A stretch of DNA of 64,000 nt from Acanthornis magna (GCA_036785705.1 JAWUZG010000004.1:10450501-10514500); one strand, 5' to 3'. Positions 1 through 13,387 are shown, numbered from the stretch's first letter. Notes: a model not told the origin generated them from the sequence alone. A program made the numbers and translations.

Positions 1-680
1 TCCCACGTAAAGGCCATTTACCATCCACCTGGTTCAGATATATGTAGGACACGCAGAAAGTAGCTAGACTAAAGAAGCTATTGACCATGCAGAGTGGAAG
101 TTGATAATTACTAACAGGCATTAGAGCCCCAATCCCTCTCTATTAACAATACAAAGCGAAAAGAAAGAAGTAAAATATATTGACTTATGGAGGAGTGTGA
201 TTGGCTCCCATTTCTGCACACTTGAGGACCAGATTCACTGATTTACTGTAAGTACTTCGATTGCTTTTCTGTAAAAAGTAGTCATGAATTTGGTTAAATG
301 GCAAACATTAAACGGAATTTACAGCTGTGTTCTGTTCTTATAGTATAAACCATCTGGAGATTGCTACTAAATGTCACTCACAAAACAAAAATCAAGTCCA
401 CAGTCTTAGCTGACTTAATTTTAATTTTTTCTAGTAATATCAGTTTATGCCATTGTCAGTATGTATAAGAATCTTCATTAAGCTATTTTTGCTTAAATTA
501 AATTTTTGCTTAAATGAAGAGAAGATGACAAACTGTAGTAATGATTCAGTTCTAATTGTTGTACACAATATGCAGTAAAAATACTAAATAAATAACAAAT
601 CATCCAAAAAAATCTGTATTATAAGGAACAATCCTTGTCTCAGGGTTCTTACACTGGCTAGATCTGATGGATCCTTAATA
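1..680. other. Unannotated AT-rich DNA
   Basis: I see no recognisable gene, repeat family or RNA. The sequence is AT-rich with many stops in every frame. Confidence 0.6.
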
Positions 681-733
681 ATATAGAATTGCAGAGTCAT
701 AGAATATCTTGAGTTGGATATCTGTGGCCAAAT
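681..733 (-). mobile_element. Probable CR1 LINE 3' tail remnant
   Basis: The stretch resembles the reversed 3' end of avian CR1: a short repeat of the AGAATCATAGAATAT type followed by a TTGAGTTGGA-like segment. In CR1 this segment lies just upstream of the terminal ATTCTATG repeats. Only about 50 bases are recognisable and the match is degraded, so chance similarity is possible. Confidence 0.4.
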
Positions 734-735
734 TG

Positions 736-3700
736 AACTAAAGGGGTTTTATTTAGGACCAAGAATGTATCTGTGGGGAAGGTCTACCATTGTATAATAT
801 TGAAAGAAAGGATAAAACTTTAAAATAAAATGCAGAAAGGATGAGACAGAAATCGAGAATAAACATTATGGCAATATATCTATGCTCACAAAATCAGATG
901 AAATTTATGCTACATGTTCACCTTAGAGATGGAATAAAGATATTTTCAGGATTCTTAAATTGTCATTGAAGTCATCATAAGCTGAAAACAACTCCAACAA
1001 ATAAAAACCCTAAACCAAGTCTGTGTTCCCAAGCATGTTTTCTATTCACAGAAAGGAAATATGGAATGTGAGGTAGGAGACAGTGTTGTCCCATTACCAT
1101 ATCAATGCTATTGCCAAAGGGTGCTGTTTGATGTAATGTTTTTCCTACTAATAGCAACTTTTTGCCATTTTCCATCTTTAGCTTTTTCATGTTGGCTGGA
1201 GGACAAAGTTTTCAACCATCACACCTGTACTAGAACTGATAAAATGGAGCACATTACCTTTGTATATATGTAAAAAAACCTGTTTGTATATGCATAAAAT
1301 ATTCCTAATTCTTACATTTAGTAAATGTTGTCCATTATAGTTTGAAGAATTACAAGATATTTTTAAGCAAAATATTGAAATTATTTTTTTCCTCCTTGAT
1401 TTCTATTCATAATCACAGTTACTGTTTTATTTGCACCTGTAGCTTTTTTTTTTTTTTTTTTTTGGTACAAATCTCTATTTGATTGCATTTGTGAAGAAAT
1501 TGTAATCAACAATTAATTCCATTTATAAAGCTTCAATTGAATAGATTTTTCTCATATTATTATCTAGCAGATAAATTGTTTGGTGATTGATTGGTTCTCA
1601 CTTTTAAATTAAACAGGTACTTAAGAAGACTCTGGGGATTTTTAGGGAGAAAAACAACAACAGGAAAAAAAAGCCAAATAAGAAATATAGAGAAGTATTT
1701 ACTTGATTTTTCACAAAAGCAGAAATCAGCACCCATTTTCACCTGATTTTTTTTTACTTTAAAAACCCCCCAAACTCTAAAACATTCTACTACAGTGATG
1801 GAAGAAAATAATAGGGAAATATTTCTAAGACATTTTCATTATAGAACTTTGTATTGCTATGTAAAATCTTCCTGAAGTCTAATTATCTATTACTCAATCA
1901 AGCAAAATGGCAAACGCAATCAAGGTTCATTGTAGAAAGCAAAAATTTCAATCAATAAACTCAGGGTGGTAAGCACAGCACCTATAAAGACTGATAATAC
2001 ACACTGTATTGTGTGTACTGTTAAGAGTGCCACTCTTCCGCACATTTTAACATCTTTATATGCATTAATTCCTCCTTGCTGATAAATTTGTTCCTTTTTT
2101 CCCCCCAAATTTCCTGTAATAGTACGAAATCTAGAATGTAGTAAAGTGACAGCAGATTAAGAGTTAAAGTTCTGCTGCACAGACTATGACAACATCTCAA
2201 GTTTTTCCTTATAGATCTTCTTGTACAAACTATTAGCTAAGCAATCTATGCATTGATTTTCCTTTATTTGCATTGCCTTTTCACTTATGAGATATTTTGT
2301 TCTTACACTGTTAAATTTTTCCCCTATAGCACTTATTTTTAATGATGTTTTCAATCTATTAAAATCTGAAAATTTTATTTTTCTGTCCTTTATACTGTGA
2401 TTTAAATTTGTTATGTCGTATCTGCTCTACCACTGGCCCTCTGTATAATACTATGAGTACAGCCACAGTCCTAGTTTTCCATTTAGTTATTTAATATCAG
2501 ATTAAAATTACGATAAATTCCTGGGCCACAGTTCTACCTTAGACAATCTATGCGGCTGTTTGTCTCCCTGTATCAGCTTGACTAGGTGGGACACCTTCAG
2601 CAGGAAACTGTAAAACACTTTGTGTGGTCTTCAATGAAGAAATCATCCCTCTACAGCAGCAGTTATACTATTCTGTTGTACCATGGTTACTATGAGTCTT
2701 AGTCCCAGTATGTCAAATTTAGAAGTTTACTCCTTCCAAACATCCTGTATCCCCAAGTTTATTCGCCTGATGTGGCATCTGATATATCAAGAATTATGAA
2801 GAGTTGCATTCTCTTTTTCTATAAAAGCAATAGTTTGCTGGACTATTGTGAGGTCTCCACTAAAGGGAGCAAAGAGCACTCCTGAGCACTGAAACTCTAT
2901 TGCTTATGTACGTATATCACTGAATGCCTTATATTGCTTTAATTATTCATTAGCATGGTTTTGTTTATCAGTCTCCAGCCTTTTCCCAAACAATTTATAT
3001 TAAGTTCTTGAGAGTTAGGGTGGGTCATGAACCACTCCCAATACATGAATTAGGGGAGTGTATTAAAATTTAATAGTATGGATACTAGCTGTTTGGAGTT
3101 ATCTGATGCAACTCAGAGAATGGGTCCTGGTGCTTTTATTATATTCATTTAATTCTTTGAGATGTGGTTTCCAATTTATGTGCTACAAAGAACTATGCAT
3201 AAACCTCTACAAAATGGAAGGATTTAATTTGCTGGGAAAACTATTTTTAGTCAGGATTATTGCACAACAATTTGTCTGACTATTACTTTCACCCTTCATA
3301 AATGGTATGTTTACTACTTTCCAGGAGAGAAAAGGATTTACTAACACACAAAAGACACCAGTGTTTCTGATATGTCTTATCAGGTACCTATTCTCTGAGA
3401 GAAGCTAATACTATGATTATCTAGAAAGTTCGTGGATTACAGGAAATCCCTCGGAGGAATTTGTGTGCATGACTGTAGCATCGGGAGAGCAGAAGGGCAT
3501 AAGAATAAACCTGTCCTCTGATCAGCATCTACTACACAGAAGGGAAGCCTGAGGACAATCCTTTTTTTGGGACTGCATCTTAGATGAAAGACCAATCCCA
3601 AAATAAGACACACTCCATCTAGTCAACTTTTCAGCTGAGCTAAATAAAAAAAGGTCCTTGGATCAGGAGTAAAATAGAGGCAGTCAGGCACATTCAATTA

Positions 3701-4520
3701 CTCCCTCATACACACACCTTATGGTTTTGTCTTTGAACATAATCACCCCATTAAGATTTGAAAAGCAGTACACGTTAGGAAGTCTTCATGCATGTTATGA
3801 TGTTGGTCTAGTGTTAAAAATGGTTTCAAAACTCATAGTCCTAAGTAGGAGTATTGCCCACTTCTGTAGGGACCAGAACCCTCAGTCCAGATTCATGATA
3901 TTAGAGAAGCTGAGAAGTGCTATAATGCTAAACTTACAGATTTTACCTCATCAGTGCAAACCATTATTCTAGAAAAGATACATGCAATAAGTTGTTGTTA
4001 GTATTATTGTCATTGCCATTATTCACATTGATATGAATACTATTGTTAATAATATCAATATCAATATTATTTTGGTGTGAAAAACTCAATCATTTAAATG
4101 AGTTTAAATCCTGTAATTCTAGGTTTACTGTTTCTCTTTGCTGCCATCTGGACAGTTAGACCCACATTGTTAGAAGCATTTGTATGGATGAACTTTGGAT
4201 ATGCTATTCTAATGAAACATTTGACATCAGTACCTATGTATTCTGCTACACAGATATATGGGAAGGATACAGAATATGAAGAGGAGCTAAGCAGGTAAAG
4301 GAACAGTGGGACCATGGACACTGAAAACTTCATCAACTCATGCAGATCAGCTGTGGGTTTCTCACTGACTAGTTCCAGTGAGTTAGTGTGAAAAGTCCTG
4401 GGAAGCTACTCTCACGCTCCTGGGGACCTGCCCAGAAATTTGTCTGTCCCCTCAATTGCTTTGGATTTGAGTCTAATTTTCTTTCTTAAAATTCAGTTCT
4501 CTTGTACCATTGTGCTAAAT
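736..4520. other. Unannotated AT-rich DNA with a 20-bp poly-T run
   Basis: No gene or confident repeat was recognised. A run of 20 T lies at 1444-1463. The open frames here (60-83 codons) have no recognisable domains, and several overlap on opposite strands, as expected by chance. Confidence 0.55.
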
Positions 4521-4529
4521 AAACTCATT

Positions 4530-4800
4530 AATTTTTTCTCTAGATTCAGCTAAGTTCATTGTGGCTGTTCCACATTTCACTATGTTTCTCAATTTTTCAA
4601 TCAATTCCTCTCTATTTGCAAGTAGGTCAAGGATGGCTTCTCCTCTAGTAGGTACATGGTTGGCTGTCTTCAGTTACTAGGAGATAATTCCTCTGTAAAT
4701 GGTGTTTTGTGATTCTGAGTACCTTGAGGTTTTGTCCAGGAAATTTTCATTCCTGCAAGTATCTAGTCATATACCATCTGTCATTTCTTCTTTGTTTTCA
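4530..4800 (-). mobile_element. Possible very old CR1-like ORF2 remnant
   Basis: A segment around 4620-4700 (AGGTCAAGGATGGCTTCTCC and following) resembles the reversed CR1 ORF2 stretch between the endonuclease and reverse-transcriptase domains. The resemblance fades after about 150 bases and no reading frame survives. This is a weak, memory-based match and could be wrong. Confidence 0.3.
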
Positions 4801-6125
4801 ATTTGTTGCAACTTTACCTAAAAACTGAATCATTACATGCGTTAACAAGGATTTGTGGAGTTCTCTTATATGGATGCCTGCAGTTTTCAAGTGGCTTAAA
4901 AGAATTATGCACTTATTTTTGCTTGGGTTTGTTCTGGGTTGGTTCTTTGGTTTCATTTTGTTTTATTATGGAGTAAATTAAACCTACCCAATAATGCTGA
5001 GCTATTTAAAATCCTAATAGGAGTTCTGATTCCAGCTAACTTTTCCTTTATGTACACAGTTGTCTCTATAATATATTGGAATTCTAGTTGCAAGAATCAT
5101 CTTTCATAAGCATGCTTTCAAAGAAACACATTATGTTATTGTAATGCCATTATTTAATACTATTTCTGTGTCTTCCTGTTACCTTCTCTGTTCTGTTTTT
5201 GCAATTATGGAAGTATGTAGTTTGTTATTTATTTATTTTTTTCACCAGATTTTTTTCACCGTGTACTCTATATAAGATTAAATGTTTTATTAGCAACAGT
5301 TTGGATTCTCAGTATGTTCCAGATGGAGTTAAAAGGAAGCTATTTTCCCCTCTTCTAACTGCTAACAGTAGTTTAACACTTTTCTGAAGAAATGTACCAA
5401 TTCTGAACTTAGGTTAACTAGTCATATGTCGAAATATGGTAAGTCTCAGCTCAGACTACTGCAACATGCAAGACTTGCAGCTGTTATCATCAATAATACA
5501 GAACATGGAACAATTGTAATATCTGTTGAAATCCTTAGTATCATAGAAATTATGATCAGCAAATCTTTGACATGATTATTTCATCAGTCTGTTGTTTGTG
5601 AATACTAATAAGATGTACTTTTGACACAGGCATCATGTCTGAATTAAAAAGCCATTACTGAAATTATAATATAAATAAAATGTGGAATGAAAGGCTAATA
5701 ACGAGTGTGCCAGATGTTATACTCTGAATGCTTAGAATATTTATGGACTGTTCCAGTCAGGTGGATCCTCTGGACACATGGAACATTTGAGAAATACAGC
5801 ATCAGAATATACTGAATAATACAGTATGATACAGATGTTTTCTAGGGGATGGCAGTTACTGCATTCCTGACTAAGCACTGGAAAGAAAATTGGAATTTCA
5901 GTCATGTGGAAAAGGAGACTTGGTGCAAATTCTACTACTAGTTAAATAGTATTCATCTTTTCACTGATGACTGGAAAGAGTACTATTTTCATCTGCTTCA
6001 AAAAACAATGAAAGACAGGGAGGAAACAATCAACAGAGACAGCTGTCCCGTGCTGCTGTAAAAAGGGGGAGTCGGGAAGGATTCTTTTTAATACATTTCC
6101 CGGACAAAAAATAAAGTGCAAATGC
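4801..6125. other. Unannotated AT-rich DNA
   Basis: No recognisable gene or repeat family. Short open frames of about 60 codons are consistent with chance. Confidence 0.55.
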
Positions 6126-6403
6126 GGCAATATTATATCTGAGAACTGTTTATTGATAAAGAAGGGTAAGTGTTCCTACCAAAGAGGGACAGAAAAAGGA
6201 ACAAAGAGGGAAAAAGAGAGATGGAGAGGGAAGGAGAATACCAGACAGATCATCACCGCTGTACCCCATGCACCCCATCGGTGAGGGTTTGGCAGATGGA
6301 ACATGTACACTGTGGAGCTGCGGAGTCTGCGTAGCTCCCGTGGCAGACAGGGCGCGATTTCCAAAGAGTAGCAGCTGTGTGTGCCTTCCGTGGGCGATGA
6401 AAA

Positions 6404-6453
6404 GGAACAGGAACAGGAACAGGAACAGGAACAGGAACAGGAACAGGAACAGG
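6404..6453. repeat. (GGAACA)n hexamer array, about 8 copies
   Basis: A perfect GGAACA hexamer repeats for 50 bases. Because the unit is six bases long, each frame encodes a dipeptide repeat: Arg-Asn or Glu-Gln on the plus strand and Val-Pro on the minus strand. This explains the striking repeats in overlapping hypothetical frames. Perfect copies imply recent expansion and likely length polymorphism. Confidence 0.95.
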
Positions 6454-6539
6454 CAGCCGTGGGGAGCAGCTACAGGCGCTCAGGGCTGGAGCGCGGCGGC
6501 TGCAGGCGGCGACGGCTGCGGGGCTGCTGCAGAACACAC

Positions 6540-6635
6540 GGCGGCTCCGGGCTGGGTGCAGGCTGGGTGCAGACGGCAGCTGCAGGCAGGGTGCAGGCGG
6601 CAGCTCCGGGCTGGGTGCAGGCGGCAGCGGCTCCG
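6540..6635. repeat. GC-rich minisatellite (GGGTGCAGGC-like units)
   Basis: Imperfect units built around GGCTGGGTGCAGGC, GGCAGCTGCAGGC and GGCAGCTCC recur in tandem or interspersed. The degenerate copies suggest an older expansion than the neighbouring hexamer. Confidence 0.75.
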
Positions 6636-6905
6636 TCGGGCAAACAGCGAGCACAAGGTTGTCGCGGTGACGGAACTGCCCCGGGGAAGCAGCGAAGCAG
6701 GGCAGGACAGGGACAGACAGGACAGACAGCAAGGGAAGGAGCAGCACCGCCAAGGGGAAAATGCAAGGCAAGGAGAGGGGCAGAGCTGACCCTCCAGGTG
6801 GGTCGCTTGCAGAGCCGCAGTGGAAGCTTTTTCTCTCCTGATCGGCTGCCAGGCAAAGTCTCCCTGGGGAGAGAGCTCCCAGCACTCCCAGCATGTATAC
6901 AGCCC

Positions 6906-7369
6906 CTAAAGTAATTTTTTCACCTCATGTATGACATATGTGGAGGCATAAATAAAAATCAGATTGGTCTCTCTCAACAGCTAAGCACTTGAAAGCCAAT
7001 GCTTTCAATAGTTCCTATTAATGGAATTAATCTGCCAATATTCTACATGTTAAATTACATTCTTAAATATATGCAAAACCTATTTCTTGCTTTAGCATGT
7101 ACTTCATTTTGCTTTTGCTTTGTCCCAAGCAATGTCTGTGTTATTTGGAAAGTTGTCTGGTCACTGATTAACTCTCAGGAGCAGGCAATACATCTGTGCG
7201 TTACAATGAACGGTAGGCTATAAGAAGTGCAACTGTAAGAGGACTAAAGTTTTGTGCCTAGATGAAAAGCACTCGTTTCATCAACAAAAATCATGACCAA
7301 AGACTGAGATCCAACTGTAGGTACTCCAGTGAGGTCATGAAGAAATGAGAGGGACAAGTAACTTTGATA
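6906..7369. other. Unannotated AT-rich DNA
   Basis: No gene or confident repeat is visible. Confidence 0.5.
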
Positions 7370-8250
7370 GTCATCATTAGTTCATTATGTTTACTCAAAT
7401 GCTGGAAGTTGCTGAGGGTGAACTCTGTTCCATCATCCAGGTCATTAAGGATGTTAAGCAGGACTAGACCACGTACTGACCCCTGTGGTACACCTCTAGT
7501 CACGGATCCCCAACTTGCCTCTGTGCCACTGATCATAACTGTCTGGGTCTGTCCCTTGATCCAGTTTTCAATGGACCTCACTGTCTACTTATACAGCCCA
7601 TGATTTGTCAGATTATAAGTATCTTAAAGGAGACGGTGTGAAAGATCTTGCTGAAATTGGAGTAGATAATATCTACTGCTCTACCCTCATCTGCCAGGAC
7701 AGTGATTTCACCATAGAAGTTCATCAAGTTTGTCAAGTGTGTGTTCCCCTTGGTGAATCCTTGCTGACTGTTCCTGATGACTGTCTCGTTTACATGACTG
7801 AAAATAGGGTATAGATTTCGTTTAGCTCCTTAAAGACCTTCAGAGGGACTGAGGTGACGCTAACCAGTCTGTAGCTCCTGGGTCCTCCTTCTTGCCCTGT
7901 CTGAAGATAGGAATGACATTTACTTTCCTTTCAAGGACATTAGCAAGCTCTCTCAGCAATTGTGGGTATATCCCCTCATGGATGATGGATTTACGTATGT
8001 CTGGTTTGCTTGAGTGTTCCCTGACACTATTCTTTTCCACCAGCTGTGCATCTTCTTTCCAGATTATTTCCCTTGTTTCTGGTACCTAGGATTCCCATAG
8101 GCTGGTTTTTATAGTAGATACTGCACTTTCTAGGCAAAGAAGGCATTCAGCACTTGTGGATTTTCTGTGTCTTGTGAACAAGGTCTCTTCTCTCATTCAA
8201 CAGTGGTTATCCGTCTGCGTTTGTATCCTCTCTGTTTTTATTTAAGCAGA
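7370..8250 (-). mobile_element. CR1 LINE ORF2 fragment (reverse-transcriptase region)
   Basis: Read on the minus strand this is a decayed part of CR1 ORF2, which encodes an endonuclease/reverse transcriptase for target-primed retrotransposition. A 96-codon frame at 7291-7581 keeps the reverse-transcriptase block GVPQGSV at residues 30-36, followed by a recognisable LLNILNDLDDG version of the downstream motif. The metal-binding Asp-Asp box expected further along is no longer in frame. The 7600-8250 part matches upstream CR1 ORF2 in the same orientation but is broken by stops and indels. The copy lacks both its 5' part and its 3' tail. It is a dead fossil with no expected product. Confidence 0.85.
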
Positions 8251-11200
8251 TTGAGAGAGAATGGAAGCTTCAGGCTTTTTTTAGCCAAAAAATCTCATGC
8301 TGGAACACATAAAAATAAGCCAATCGCCAAAGAGATGTGGCTTCCTGAAGTGCCCTGTGTCAGCCAGTGAAATACAAAAGACAGCTAGTCTATTAAAGAA
8401 TTTTCAGGGAAAAAGCATGGAACATTATTTTAATTAAGAAGAATGGCCAAATGGTATCATTGTGTCTGTCATAAAAGTCAATCGGAATGAGTTTGGGGTC
8501 AAAGATTAAATTTTTTCTGGATTCTGTAGTGAATTTGGTGTGCGATTAGGGATGTCTGGAAGAAATAATACCCTGCACCATTAGGAAGTTCTAGAGTGCT
8601 GTCAGAATGTGAAAACTAGCTGAGATTTCCCTAGCAATTATGCTCCAGAGGGAATTTCTTACGGGTAATCCTCTGATAAAGACAAACATTGCTCTATCTA
8701 GAAAATAAGTCTGTCATTCATATAATAGTAATTTGGAGTGAATGCTTAAACCACAACAGTTACAATGAGGTGTATCACAGTCATTAGATGAACACTGAGG
8801 GAAACTAATCTCAAAGCTGGTCATTAGCTAAAAGTCCTGAGAAGTAGATTGCAGTTTCCCAAAGTCATTGAGGAAACTAAGTCTCATTCAACAGAGAAAA
8901 ACCATAATCCAAAATCCGGAATGCCTTTGTGAATCTTGGCCCGAGGCAAAATTGGTTTAAACTATCTCTTTTATTCAGGCTGTGAAAGGTTTTGAAATGG
9001 ACTTACATTACTCAGGAGACAGGTGCCAACCATCCATTTATAAGGTATCCTAATATGATGCTTTTTCAAGCCCATTTCTCACAAATGTTTCGCTATGCAT
9101 GAAACTATAAAATGTTATTTCAGACCAAGGGAAATAATGACAATTTTCTATCAGGGGTGATGGTCTTGAGGATTCAGATGTGCACCTGAGAGGTGAAATA
9201 TCTAGTTTACAGACTTCAATTTAGTGTTTGCTAAATACGAGACAGAATATGTGTTACAGAAAAGGTTAAATTGAAAAGGCATTGTAAGATTGTGTTTTGG
9301 ATGCTTTTCTTTAAAGAAAATGTCTTATAGACCCAGGCCTTATCAGGAAGAAATAAGAACCGAACTTCTAGTTTGTCTTTACATATACTCAATAAATTTG
9401 CTAGCTATTTAACTCTTAAAAATGGGTGTGGCAATGGAACTTTAGTATCTTCATTTAAGCCAATATAATAGCTTTTACACTTACCAAATATTTGGAATAA
9501 TTGCAGCTGTATTCTCCAGCAAATAACTAGCTGGCCAAAATGCAAAATTTTTGCTTTTTCATTCAATGAAATGATACAGCTAATGAAGTAAGAGTGCTGG
9601 TTTTTCTAAGCCAGGAAAACTACTGCCTGTCTGTTAAGGCTTGCAATTAAAATTTTGTTTGATATAAAGTTGATGAGTTTGAGTTCCATTAGGATTTCTT
9701 TTGAATTGTCAAATCATTCAGTGATGGTCATTCCAGAGCCAGCAGATGATATGATACAATTTTGTCATTATTAGTCTGAACTATACTTGAAACAATGACA
9801 TAGAGGTAAAAAGTGTCCATATTTGATTTCCAGTCTCCTCTATGAAACAGCTCCTGCAGGGTTCATACTTAGCAATAACAACAGTTATACTGAGCAGAAA
9901 AACTATAGATGATTTTTTTTTGCCTCTCTCTTAGGCAGATTTGTTGCCACCAACTTCTATATTTACATTTTATAGATCTTTGGGCAATACCATTAACACA
10001 TTTTTTTAAATCTGAAAGTGGGCAAAGCAGCTGTAAACAGCTGAAAACCAACTCAATAGTGACATGTTTACCTAGTAGTTCAAGCTACAAGGTTTTTGAA
10101 CGGATTTTGCCGTATGAAGAAGTGATGTGAAGGGTACCCATGCTGCCTGCTATGAGAGCATTATTTTAGACTACACGTGGATAAATATTAAGAGAAACAA
10201 AGAATGACATCCATGTAGTCTGACCTGCCTGAATTTTGAGGAGCAGGCACAATTACATCAATGTAACCATCCAGCCTAGACTTGCAGAAATACTTTGTAT
10301 ACCATAAAAGCTTATGATATAGAGTACTTGACAGAATACTCCATTCCTCAACACCATATACGGGCACCCATACTATGGACAGGTGCCCTGGCCTTATATG
10401 TTAATTCAAACTCCAGACAGGTTTATTAATGAATAATTAATCCAAACTCCACATGAAACAGAAATTCTTCAACAAAGGACTAGGATGCCATGTGCCAGAG
10501 CAGATGCAAGTGTAAACTAACTCAGAGGTATTGTATAAATTGGGGCACTGAGAACTGAGTACCGACTTGCATATTCCTATGCTGTGCAATATGCAGCAGT
10601 GTACACTAGGCTAGGTTTTTTGCTAGTTTTAATACTCGTGAAACATATACACTATGATTTTTTATATTAATTTTATTTTGTCTTTTTCTTTCTGGTAGTT
10701 CTTTAAATAGCCTGGTGGATATTTATTAATAACACCTACACATGTATCTTTTAATAGATAATATTAATATCTTGTCAGGGGGTTGTGGGTTTTTTCCTAT
10801 GCATGTGTGACTAAATAAGTATCTTGAGGGCATAATACTTTAAAATAAACTATAAAAAACCCCAGATTTTTAAGACTGGAGATGAAAAATGTCCAAATAT
10901 TTCAACTGTCTTAAGGGTGATCAGTAAAGGAAGATAACAGCAATTTAAAATTGGTAACTAGATGTTTTCATTTATATTAAACAAATTTCATGGGCACTTA
11001 TAAGTACAAAGTTGTACTCTAAGCTCTCCTGCAGTTTCTATTAGTCTAGGGTATTTTTAGAAATAGTCTGAGAAGATATTGAAAAGGACAATTTAGCATT
11101 TTAAGTAAAAAACAGAACACAAAAAATAAGGATGTAATTGCGTCAATATAATTTTGGTGCTATTTGATGGGGTGTTTCAGATATTTACCTGGCGTAAGCA

Positions 11201-12785
11201 GACATGAGACAATACCTATAGAAATCATGCCATCCTTTCTGCTCATAGCGAGACTGCTAGAGGACAGGTGACAATCCGAGATCATCTGTGAAATGGTCCT
11301 CAATTTAAGTGACTTAAAAGAGACCACTAATAAACATTAGTAATTATCGGCATGTGATTTCACCCAACACAGTTTAATCTTTTTTTTTAATCTAATACAA
11401 ACGTCACAAATTGAATCCTCTTTCTAGTTTAATTGAATAGTTTGTTTGAGTGACATTTTCTTGCTGCAAAGGAAATACTCTGAATTTGGGATTTTTCCAT
11501 ATTTTTGTCATTAACCAGTTTGACTATTTCTAATTTTGTTTTCCTTGCTGTTTGTGTATGTCATTTTGCAAACAAACACAAAGAAACCCCATGTAGTTGT
11601 ACATTCAGCTCACAGAGGTATAATCTGTTCCCTTTGCTGGAGGAAATCCTCAGTGATGTGTTGCCAATATTTTAACAAGAGACTCTCACAAATCATTCTC
11701 CCCTTAAGCCTGTGTTAAATCCATGCATCAGGAGTGTGTGTACTCCAGGAAGGAATGGCAATAGACTCATTTGTTTCCAATTTAATATGAAAATACATTC
11801 TCATAAACAGAACCAAGAAAGATAGGATCTTATTTGGCTAACAGACTGCTATGAAGCTCCTGGAAATATCTGGACTATGTTCCTTAGCAAAAACACACTG
11901 ATGAAAAACCTGTGTGCAGATAGATTTACTAGGATAGCGCTGTGCTTTGAAACAGTGTGTGAGCAATACTGTTACTCATCTGTTGAGGTCTAATACATGG
12001 TAAGGTGTTTGTTTTCCTCACTATGGTATCTTTCATTTGATAAACTCCTAAGAGTTCCCGAATTAAAATGTCGCCGATGTGGTACACACACACAGAGATA
12101 AAAAAAAGCCTGACTACAAAATTCTGTATATTCTGAAAACTTTCCTCGAATTGCATTATGACACCCTTATATTACCATGTATGTGTGTGTTTGTATTTCC
12201 CAGGGCAATTACAAGTTCTTAAGAAAGCACTGTTGTATGAGGATTATCCTTAAGGGTTTTCAGGGAGTGGGACTAACAGTGCTATATTCCTAAGGATCTT
12301 CCCACAAAGAAGTGATACAGGAAGAATGCAAACACTCTGAGTTGGTCTTCTGCTGACAGTGGCTGAGAAACTCTCATGAGAGCCATAACCTTTAGGCTAC
12401 CGTAAATTTGAGGAAATAAATCTGTTGTTCTATGCAGTTAGAACTGTTTCGCATTACATGGATAAATGAATTATTTATCGGATGAAAAAAGAGGGATGCA
12501 ACAGAAGCAAGTGTGACACATCATGTTCTCATGTGCTCTAGCAGTAATGTTGTGTGATTTAAAATGGTGGCACACAGGCTTAATTTTCTCTAAGGCCATG
12601 AAGCATACCTCTCCTCGATTGTGGTTTTAATCTAGTATTTTCATGAAATATCATATTAATTTTGCTTGATTTTGAATAGAAAATATATTTAATAAAACTA
12701 TCCATACCCTAACCATGAATAGTTCCCAATGATTTAACTTAAACTATGCTTACTCTCTGATCAATAGGTACATGAAAATGTAATG
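8251..12785. other. Unannotated AT-rich DNA
   Basis: More than 4 kb with no recognisable gene, CR1 or LTR sequence. Open frames are at most 75 codons and show no domain. Old repeats too diverged to recognise by eye may be present. Confidence 0.5.
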
Positions 12786-12789
12786 GAAA

Positions 12790-13150
12790 GGGAATCACTT
12801 GTAAGTTTAGCCTGGAGAAAAGGAGGCTCAGGGGAGACCTTTTCAGTCTCTACCCCTACCTGAAAGGAGGTTGTAGTGAGTTGGAGGTCAGTTTCATCTC
12901 CCAGATGACAAGTGACAGGACCTGGAAAAATATCCTCAAGTCGTGCCAGGCAAAGTTTAGATTGGATATTAGGAAAAATTCCATCACTGAAAGGGTGGTC
13001 AGGCATTGGAATAAGCTCCCCAGGGAAGTGGTGGAATCACTATCCCTGGAAGTGTACAAGAAACACATGGATGTGACACTTTATATGCTTTACAGTTGGA
13101 CTTAGCAGTGCCAGGTTAATGGTTAGACTCAATTTGTGACCATAGTGTAG
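12790..13150 (+). mobile_element. CR1 LINE, ORF2 C-terminal end and 3' region
   Basis: The region runs from the CCTGGAGAAAAGGAGGCTCA block to near the CR1 3' end. A 74-codon frame at 12881-13105 carries the conserved CR1 ORF2 C-terminal pattern: SDRTWKN, then [20 protein letters not shown], then [10 protein letters not shown]. The terminal ATTCTATG repeats are missing or eroded. The 5' truncation is the usual outcome of incomplete CR1 reverse transcription. Confidence 0.9.
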
Positions 13151-13382
13151 GTAGGAGACAATCAAATATTAAAAATGACAGAGAATTACAGATAGGCAGT
13201 TCATTTTCCTGAATCACTAGAGCAGTGATTGGAAAACCAAAAATGAGATAGGAAGAATTAGTAGCAGACATGATTTCCCCTTGTGAGGGATGTAAATATT
13301 GTGAATCTCTCTATCTTTGTGCATACTGAATTTATTACTGTTCACATCTCTTGTATATGTCTCTTATGCTGAATAACCTTAA

Positions 13383-13387
13383 CATGG
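13383..13387 (+). repeat. Left target-site duplication (CATGG) of the provirus
   Basis: CATGG immediately precedes the LTR start TGTCCTGG and recurs at 15008-15012 right after the end of the distal LTR. With the preceding A, a 6-base ACATGG match exists, but that A also belongs to the CA end of the distal LTR, so 5 bp is the conservative size. Confidence 0.75.

Larger units (their letters stand above)
6126..6905 (-). other. GC/CpG-rich island, possible LTR or promoter-like element
   Basis: Base composition changes abruptly from AT-rich flanks to a GC- and CpG-rich block, most extreme at 6340-6720. It holds a hexamer array and a GC-rich minisatellite. Read on the minus strand, the GC-rich part is followed by a polyadenylation signal AATAAA (plus-strand 6149-6154, TTTATT), as in an LTR U3-R-U5 or a short transcript. 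Open frames of 213, 128, 173 and 177 codons overlap on both strands. All are low-complexity runs rich in Pro, Ala, Arg, Gln and Cys with no domain, so I do not call a protein. No TG...CA ends with matching flanking duplications were found. A host CpG island or an expanded GC-rich repeat remain alternatives. Confidence 0.4.

Noticed and set aside
6253..6894. 213-codon minus-strand frame, the longest in the window
   Set aside because: Low-complexity Pro/Ala/Leu/Val-Pro sequence over a GC-rich VNTR, with equally long frames on the other strand; no domain.
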